Positions 1-5,745 of a stretch of 5,745 nucleotides of DNA are shown here, one piece after another. Numbering within the stretch: position 1 is the stretch's first letter; the number at the start of each line of letters is the position of its first letter. Position numbers and translations under genes: made by a program. Under the pieces are notes generated by a model. That model was not told the DNA's origin. It ran no database searches and was given only the letters and a program-made list of their open reading frames with translations. Source of the stretch: Acidobacteriaceae bacterium (GTDB taxonomy: Bacteria; Acidobacteriota; Terriglobia; Terriglobales; SbA1); assembly GCA_019237515.1 (NCBI GenBank), contig JAFAGX010000453.1, positions 1-5,745 on the forward strand. The letters are read 5' to 3'.

Positions 1-205
1 TGGGCCAGATCGGGTCCTGCGGATCGAATCTCAGAACACGATTCCAAATCGTGTAGACGAGCGGCGCGAGCGCCATGGGAGTGCCGGGGTGCCCGGAGTT
101 TGCTTGCTGCACGGCATCGATGGAGAGCGTGCGAATCGTGTTGATGCACAGTTGATCGAGTTCTGTCGCGCTTAGGTTCTCAACTGGAGCTATTGCGGTA
201 CTCAT
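1..205 (-). CDS. tkt: Transketolase, N-terminal fragment (3' end beyond window)
   Basis: Transketolase is a thiamine-diphosphate enzyme that moves two-carbon ketol units between sugar phosphates in the non-oxidative pentose phosphate pathway, in the cytoplasm. Translating from the ATG at 205-203 gives 68 codons before the window ends, starting MSTAIAPVENLSATELDQLC. Residues 30-44 read DAVQQANSGHPGTPM, the hallmark N-terminal motif. By alignment from memory, H39 corresponds to the active-site His26 of E. coli TktA. The following segment (MALAPLVYTIWNRVLRFDPQ, then DP) matches the family's next helix. The ATG has a good Shine-Dalgarno, AGGAGA at 212-217, with a 6-nt spacer. It lies 81 nt downstream of pgl on the same strand, so it is probably the next operon gene. 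About 600 residues of a normal ~660-residue enzyme are missing only because the window ends. The thiamine-binding and C-terminal domains cannot be checked. A split-subunit transketolase is possible but cannot be judged here. Confidence 0.95.
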   Translation of the reverse strand, partial: MSTAIAPVENLSATELDQLCINTIRTLSIDAVQQANSGHPGTPMALAPLVYTIWNRVLRFDPQDPIWP

Positions 206-286
206 GACTTTTCTCCTGAAAATTGTGTTTTGCGTCAGGCCCGAATTGCGAGGTCCACCCCGCTCAGGCAGCGGCCCTGCGTTCTC
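206..286. other. pgl-tkt intergenic spacer
   Basis: This 81-nt gap between the pgl stop and the tkt start holds the tkt Shine-Dalgarno (AGGAGA, 212-217) in an A/T-rich leader. I see no clear terminator: around 266-280 there is only a weak CAGG/CCTG pairing and no T run. I also see no recognisable -35/-10 pair. Co-transcription of tkt with pgl is therefore the simplest reading, by inference. Confidence 0.5.
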
Positions 287-1003
287 TCAAGCTACTTCTG
301 TCTTCGAAGCTTTAGCTGTTTGGCCTGCGGCAGCGCGGTCGGCCAAAATCACCGCGCGATCGCTGGTGACGCGGCCGGATGGGATGGATACATCTCCCGC
401 TTGCAAGCGGGCCAGCATTCCCGCTTTTTCGCCTCCGGTCACCAGCCATAGCACGCGCCGGGAACGATTAATGACAGGATATGTCAGCGTCATACGCCGG
501 CGTCCCTGGTAGATTCCCGTGAGTGCGACGTCTGCGTTTGTTACTTTGAGCACCGGGTCTCCGGGTACGAGCGATGCAGTATGGCCATCGGGTCCGAGTC
601 CCAAATGAACGAGATCGAGCACCGGGGGTGAACCTGCGATCGTTCCCAACGTCTGAGCATACTGTGCGCAAGCGGCTTCGAGATTCTCCGCTTGCACTGG
701 CATAGCGTAGATTTGTTCGGGCCGCAAAGGTGCGTGCTCGAGCAGGCTTTCCCGCAGATGAGTGAGGTTTCTGTCAGGATCACCGTCCGGTGCAACTCTT
801 TCGTCCACCTGGACGACGTGCAGCGCCTTCCACGGCACATCTTCCTTTGCAAGATCGCGAAGCATGACCCACGGTGTCTTGCCCCCACTCACTGCCATGA
901 CGAATTTGCCCCGATTCGCAACCGCATCGCGCGCTTCCTTAGCGATGAGCTTCGCCGCTTCACGAGCAACCGAGTCTGCATCGGTATAGACTTCGATTTT
1001 CAT
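287..1003 (-). CDS. pgl: 6-phosphogluconolactonase (SOL/DevB type)
   Basis: Hydrolyses 6-phosphoglucono-1,5-lactone, the product of Zwf, to 6-phosphogluconate, the substrate of Gnd; cytoplasmic. The 238-residue product has the usual length of the SOL/DevB family, which is related to glucosamine-6-phosphate deaminase. Visible motifs, numbered from the ATG: the phosphate-binding loop SGGKTP (39-44), VDER (66-69), the active-site segment GLGPDGHTASLVPG (135-148), and VTGGEKA (188-194). The DGH within the third motif holds the expected catalytic His. The C-terminus is degenerate and Ala-rich. A GTG codon sits directly before the ATG (1006-1004). GAGGT at 1012-1016 is 5 nt from the GTG and 8 nt from the ATG. 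I prefer the ATG, but the difference is one residue. The gene follows zwf after a hairpin-bearing spacer and precedes tkt. The distinction from a NagB deaminase rests on the motifs and on the zwf/gnd context, which make this call firm. Confidence 0.95.
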   Translation of the reverse strand: MKIEVYTDADSVAREAAKLIAKEARDAVANRGKFVMAVSGGKTPWVMLRDLAKEDVPWKALHVVQVDERVAPDGDPDRNLTHLRESLLEHAPLRPEQIYAMPVQAENLEAACAQYAQTLGTIAGSPPVLDLVHLGLGPDGHTASLVPGDPVLKVTNADVALTGIYQGRRRMTLTYPVINRSRRVLWLVTGGEKAGMLARLQAGDVSIPSGRVTSDRAVILADRAAAGQTAKASKTEVA

Positions 1004-1011
1004 CACTTACT

Positions 1012-1016
1012 ACCTC
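1012..1016 (-). promoter_or_regulatory. Ribosome-binding site of pgl, beside a hairpin
   Basis: The minus strand reads GAGGT here, upstream of adjacent GTG and ATG start codons. Only one base (1017) separates it from the perfect stem-loop at 1018-1031. Formation of that hairpin, or stacking on it, could therefore affect access to the pgl start. This is inference from position only. Confidence 0.65.
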
Positions 1017-1017
1017 A

Positions 1018-1031
1018 GGGGCTAAAGCCCC
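1018..1031. repeat. Perfect hairpin with GGGGC stem and TAAA loop, zwf-pgl gap
   Basis: The plus strand reads GGGGCTAAAGCCCC: a 5-bp stem of G-C pairs around TAAA, or 6 bp if the T-A pair closes. No T run follows on either strand, so it does not look like an intrinsic terminator. Its apex (GGC-TAAA-GCC) is nearly identical to that of the second hairpin 20 nt away, suggesting a paired repetitive element. Similar intergenic palindromes are, as I recall, dispersed in some Acidobacteriota genomes, but that was not checked. Confidence 0.75.
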
Positions 1032-1050
1032 AGTTGATTGATTGCTGATC

Positions 1051-1070
1051 GGCACGGCCAAAGCCGTGCC
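1051..1070. repeat. Perfect 8-bp hairpin with CAAA loop, zwf-pgl gap
   Basis: Arms GGCACGGC (1051-1058) and GCCGTGCC (1063-1070) are exact inverted repeats around a CAAA loop. There is no T run on either side: the plus strand continues CTTTCAAAAC. With the hairpin at 1018-1031 it forms a two-stem unit filling most of the zwf-pgl gap. In the operon mRNA it would form a stable structure between zwf and pgl. It could act as a 3' stabiliser of the upstream message or a REP-like element; both roles are inference. Confidence 0.8.
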
Positions 1071-1109
1071 CTTTCAAAACACGTCACGATTGCGAGTCGG
1101 GGTTACCGA

Positions 1110-2513
1110 TCAGGCTGCCTCACTTGCGACCGCGAATGCTTTCTTGTCGCCGGGATTGCTCCAGCCTGTCGGCGGAGTCACGCGCTCGACTTCCTTCGGG
1201 CCCCAAGTATTGGGTGCGTACGGATAAACCGGCGTGTTCTTCTTCAGTATGGGGTCGACAATGCGCCAAGCTTCTTCGACATAATCCTCGCGCGCGAACA
1301 ACGTGCTGTCCCCCTCCATAGCCGCTCCAAGCACACGTTCATATGCGTCCATCTCATCGGCGCGTGGAGAATGGTTGGCTACCATTTCGCCCGCCTGGAG
1401 CTTGAGTCCCTCCGCGCCGGGAGCCAGATTCATCATTCCCATGGCGATGGTAATCTCCGGACTTAACCGGTGCCGGAGATGGTTTTCTACCAACTGGCTG
1501 TCCGGAACGATGGTCGGAGGTTTGCGAAACTTGGCCATAATTTCCGTGCAGGTGGTCGGCAAACACTTGCCGGCGCGAATGTAGAATGGCACGCCTTTCC
1601 AACGCCAGGAATTGACTTCCAGCTTCACCACAGCGAAGGTTTCGGTCTGCGAATTTTTTGCGACGCCATTTTCGTCGCGATACCCGACGAACTGGCCACG
1701 CACCAGATTTTTCTCCTCGATTGGTGGAATCGCTTTCAGCACTTTGACCTTTTCGTCGCGAACGGACTCGCTATCCATGCCAACTGGCGGCTCCATAGTC
1801 AGATTCGACAACACCTGAAACAAATGGTTTTGGACGACATCACGGATCGTTCCAGTCCCATCGTAAAAACCGCCGCGGCCCTGTACGCCAAAATCCTCTG
1901 CCATCGTGATCTCAACGCTCTCGATGTAATTGCGGTTCCAGAAGGACTCGACAAAAGTGTTGGCAAACCGGAATGCCAGCACGTTGTTGACGGCTCGCTT
2001 GCCTAAATAGTGATCGATGCGGAAGATGTCAGCTTCGTCGAAAGCGCTCAGCAGAACCCGGTTTAGTTCCTGCGCCGACGCCTGATCATGCCCGAATGGT
2101 TTTTCTACGATGACCCGCGCGCCTCGGCCGCAGTTTGAGTCGGCCAGATGCCGGACCACGGTTTCAAACAACACGGGCGGAATTGCCAGGTAATGCGCCG
2201 GGCGTTGCGCATCGTTAAGTTCCTTGCGAAGCGCAGCGAAGGTTGCCGGATGCTGGTAGTCGCCGTCCACATAGTGCAGCAAACCGATCAGCTTGTCGAA
2301 AGCGGCGGGATCGAGCCCGCCATGTTTCTCTACGCTGTCCTTTGCGCGAGCGCGAAGCTGATCGAGGTTCCATCCAGCTTTCGCCACGCCGACTACCGGA
2401 ACATTGAGGTGCCCACGCTTGACCATCGCCTGCAGTGAAGGAAAAATCTTTTTGTAGGCGAGGTCGCCAGTAGCTCCGAAGAATACAAGTGCGTCCGAGT
2501 GAAGACTGTTCAT
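1110..2513 (-). CDS. zwf: Glucose-6-phosphate 1-dehydrogenase
   Basis: Oxidises glucose 6-phosphate to 6-phosphogluconolactone while reducing NAD(P)+; first step of the oxidative pentose phosphate pathway, cytoplasmic. The 467-residue protein is slightly shorter than the common 480-510. It has the Rossmann nucleotide loop FGATGDLAYKK (12-22), EKPFG (137-141), the substrate motif RIDHYLGK (165-172), and GRGGFYDGTGTIRDVVQNH (212-230). By comparison with the Leuconostoc enzyme, K138, D167, H168 and H230 are the substrate-binding and catalytic residues, with H230 the general base. Later segments include EVNSWRWKGVPFYIRAGKCL (299-318). The residue after DHYLGK is Arg173, where the classical signature has Glu, Gln or Lys. 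I recall a bacterial subfamily with DHYLGKR, so this is probably normal for the clade. The start has GGAGG at 2521-2525 with a 7-nt spacer. It lies 12 nt behind gnd, so the two are certainly co-transcribed. Cofactor preference cannot be settled from the sequence. Confidence 0.97.
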   Translation of the reverse strand: MNSLHSDALVFFGATGDLAYKKIFPSLQAMVKRGHLNVPVVGVAKAGWNLDQLRARAKDSVEKHGGLDPAAFDKLIGLLHYVDGDYQHPATFAALRKELNDAQRPAHYLAIPPVLFETVVRHLADSNCGRGARVIVEKPFGHDQASAQELNRVLLSAFDEADIFRIDHYLGKRAVNNVLAFRFANTFVESFWNRNYIESVEITMAEDFGVQGRGGFYDGTGTIRDVVQNHLFQVLSNLTMEPPVGMDSESVRDEKVKVLKAIPPIEEKNLVRGQFVGYRDENGVAKNSQTETFAVVKLEVNSWRWKGVPFYIRAGKCLPTTCTEIMAKFRKPPTIVPDSQLVENHLRHRLSPEITIAMGMMNLAPGAEGLKLQAGEMVANHSPRADEMDAYERVLGAAMEGDSTLFAREDYVEEAWRIVDPILKKNTPVYPYAPNTWGPKEVERVTPPTGWSNPGDKKAFAVASEAA

Positions 2514-2520
2514 GAAAATT

Positions 2521-2526
2521 CCTCCC
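2521..2526 (-). promoter_or_regulatory. Ribosome-binding site of zwf, overlapping the gnd stop codon
   Basis: The minus strand reads GGGAGG, seven bases before the zwf ATG. Its first G is the last base of the gnd TAG stop (2528-2526). A ribosome terminating on gnd would sit on the zwf ribosome-binding site, so translational coupling of Gnd and Zwf is likely (inference). Confidence 0.8.
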
Positions 2527-3557
2527 TATGCCGCCTCAGATTTTCCTGCCGGCTTTTCTAAATGTCCGCCAAATTGGAAACGCATCGCGGACAGTAATTT
2601 GTCAGCGTAGTCAGCTTCACCGCGCGAACTGAAACGCTCGTAAAGTGACGTAGTCAGGACCGGAGTAGGAACCGCTTCATCGATTGCAGCTTTAATCGTC
2701 CAGCGGCCTTCGCCCGAATCGGATACCCGGCCCGCGAACTTGGAAAGCGCAGGATCCTGAACCAAGGCGCTTGCCGTCAGATCCAGTAGCCACGATGCAA
2801 TCACGCTGCCGCGGCGCCACACTTCCGCAACATCTCGCAGATTGAAGTCGTACTGGTAGTGTTCCGGATCGCGCAGCGGTGTGGTTTCGGCGTCAACGCT
2901 GTGCTGCTGCTTGCCAACATTGGCGGAGCGCAATACGGACAAGCCTTCCGCATATGCCGCCATGACTCCGTATTCAATTCCGTTGTGGACCATCTTGACG
3001 AAATGTCCGCCACCATTCGGCCCACAGTGCAGATAGCCTTGCTCGGCAGTGCCATCCAGTTTTTCGCGCCCTGGGGTGCGCGAGATATCTCCGATTCCAG
3101 GAGCGAGTGTCGAGAAAATCGGATCGAGGTGCTGCACTACATCCTTCTCGCCGCCAATCATCATGCAGTAGCCACGTTCGAGACCCCAAACGCCCCCACT
3201 GGTACCAACGTCTACATAGTGAATCTTTTTGGGCGCGAGCTCCTTCGCGCGCTTGATGTCATCGATGTAATAGGAATTTCCGCCGTCGATGAGGATGTCG
3301 CCGGCCTCGAGATGCGGCAACAGATCAGCTATAGTTTCGTCGACGACCGCGGCAGGAACCATCAACCACAGGGCCCGCGGCTTCGTTAGTTTTTTCACCA
3401 GATCTGCCAGGGAATCGGCTCCGGTCGCATTTTCTTTGACCAGATCGGCGACGGCCTGAGACGATCTGTCGAATACGACGCAGTTGTGACCTTTTCTGAT
3501 CAGACGGCGCACCATGTTGGCGCCCATTCTTCCGAGTCCTATCATTCCGAGTTGCAT
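2526..3557 (-). CDS. gnd: 6-phosphogluconate dehydrogenase, decarboxylating, short form
   Basis: Oxidatively decarboxylates 6-phosphogluconate to ribulose 5-phosphate, giving NADH or NADPH; cytoplasmic. The 343-residue product belongs to the short (YqeC/GndA-like) class, not the ~470-residue E. coli/eukaryotic class: it lacks the long C-terminal helical repeat. The N-terminal Rossmann domain carries GLGRMGANM (7-15). GGNSYYIDD (92-100) and [13 protein letters not shown] (117-129) bind substrate. The catalytic segment [10 protein letters not shown] (188-197) has K188, H191, N192 and E195, equivalent to the sheep-enzyme Lys183/His186/Asn187/Glu190. SGEGRWT (281-287) is typical of the family. 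At the cofactor selectivity position strand 2 ends FDRSS (29-33). The Asp suggests NAD use and the following Arg could still hold the NADP phosphate, so the cofactor is unclear. The start has AGGAGA at 3562-3567 behind an A run. It sits between fba (88-nt gap) and zwf (12-nt gap). I am confident in the function and uncertain about the coenzyme. Confidence 0.96.
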   Translation of the reverse strand: MQLGMIGLGRMGANMVRRLIRKGHNCVVFDRSSQAVADLVKENATGADSLADLVKKLTKPRALWLMVPAAVVDETIADLLPHLEAGDILIDGGNSYYIDDIKRAKELAPKKIHYVDVGTSGGVWGLERGYCMMIGGEKDVVQHLDPIFSTLAPGIGDISRTPGREKLDGTAEQGYLHCGPNGGGHFVKMVHNGIEYGVMAAYAEGLSVLRSANVGKQQHSVDAETTPLRDPEHYQYDFNLRDVAEVWRRGSVIASWLLDLTASALVQDPALSKFAGRVSDSGEGRWTIKAAIDEAVPTPVLTTSLYERFSSRGEADYADKLLSAMRFQFGGHLEKPAGKSEAA

Positions 3558-3645
3558 ACAATCTCCTTTTTTTCAAAATGCATTCAGCATTCAGCGAACG
3601 AAGGTTCATCTCATCCGGCTGAGTGCTCTGTGCTGCCATGACCGC
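3558..3645. other. fba-gnd intergenic spacer
   Basis: This 88-nt spacer carries the gnd Shine-Dalgarno (AGGAGA, 3562-3567) preceded on the minus strand by a run of seven A. It also holds a two-copy heptamer repeat (3580-3593). No stem-loop followed by T residues and no convincing promoter hexamers were seen, so gnd is probably read through from fba. A secondary promoter in the A/T-rich part cannot be excluded. Confidence 0.5.
3580..3593. repeat. Tandem heptamer GCATTCA, two copies
   Basis: The plus strand reads GCATTCA twice in direct succession and then GC, so 16 bases have a 7-bp period. On the transcribed strand this is TGAATGC repeated, about 12 bases upstream of the gnd ribosome-binding site. 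Two copies is the minimum for a tandem repeat. It could be a short heptameric simple repeat of the kind found between genes in some bacteria, or chance. Confidence 0.55.

Positions 3646-5745
<2,100 letters not shown>

Noticed and set aside
1018..1070. Factor-independent terminator between zwf and pgl
   Set aside because: The stems are strong but no run of T follows either hairpin on the minus strand or the plus strand, and pgl continues the pathway immediately downstream.
1018..1070. CRISPR or riboswitch element
   Set aside because: Only two different hairpins with one short spacer, no repeat-spacer array, and no recognisable conserved aptamer core.
1470..2006. Plus-strand open frame of 178 codons
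   Set aside because: Antisense shadow inside zwf, with no recognisable domain.
3325..3639. Minus-strand frame of 104 codons that begins in the fba-gnd gap and runs into gnd out of frame
   Set aside because: Most of it overlaps the well-supported gnd in another frame; there is no good ribosome-binding site before its ATG, and the peptide is Arg-rich and low in complexity, as expected of a shadow frame.

Overview
The window is a densely packed run of six genes of central carbon metabolism, all on the minus strand. In transcription order (right to left) they are: pgi (glucose-6-phosphate isomerase, 5' end cut by the window edge), a class II fructose-bisphosphate-aldolase-family gene, gnd (short-form 6-phosphogluconate dehydrogenase), zwf (glucose-6-phosphate dehydrogenase), pgl (6-phosphogluconolactonase), and tkt (transketolase, only the first 68 codons inside the window). 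The long plus-strand ORFs are antisense shadows of these genes.

Layout: pgi and fba overlap by 4 nt (ATGA). An 88-nt gap separates fba from gnd. gnd and zwf are 12 nt apart, with the zwf ribosome-binding site touching the gnd stop codon. About 106 nt lie between zwf and pgl and carry two strong hairpins. An 81-nt gap separates pgl from tkt. No convincing promoter or factor-independent terminator was found, so the simplest reading is one operon that begins upstream of the right edge and continues past the left edge.

Together the genes encode the whole oxidative pentose phosphate branch (Zwf, Pgl, Gnd), a non-oxidative entry enzyme (Tkt), and two enzymes (Pgi, aldolase) that can return fructose and triose phosphates to glucose 6-phosphate. 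This suggests a pathway that can run as a cycle for NAD(P)H, or as a source of ribose and erythrose phosphates.

Organism: a moderately GC-rich bacterium. The short Gnd, the G6PD with DHYLGKR in place of the usual DHYLGKE, the NADHTHS-type aldolase, and the intergenic hairpins with a GGC-YAAA-GCC apex remind me of soil Acidobacteriota (Koribacter/Terriglobia-like). That assignment rests on recollection of family resemblance and was not tested. The region looks like ordinary housekeeping DNA. I found no defence, mobile or otherwise novel system. The points most worth a second look are the hairpin pair next to the pgl ribosome-binding site, the divergent aldolase signature, and the cofactor-determining residues of Gnd.
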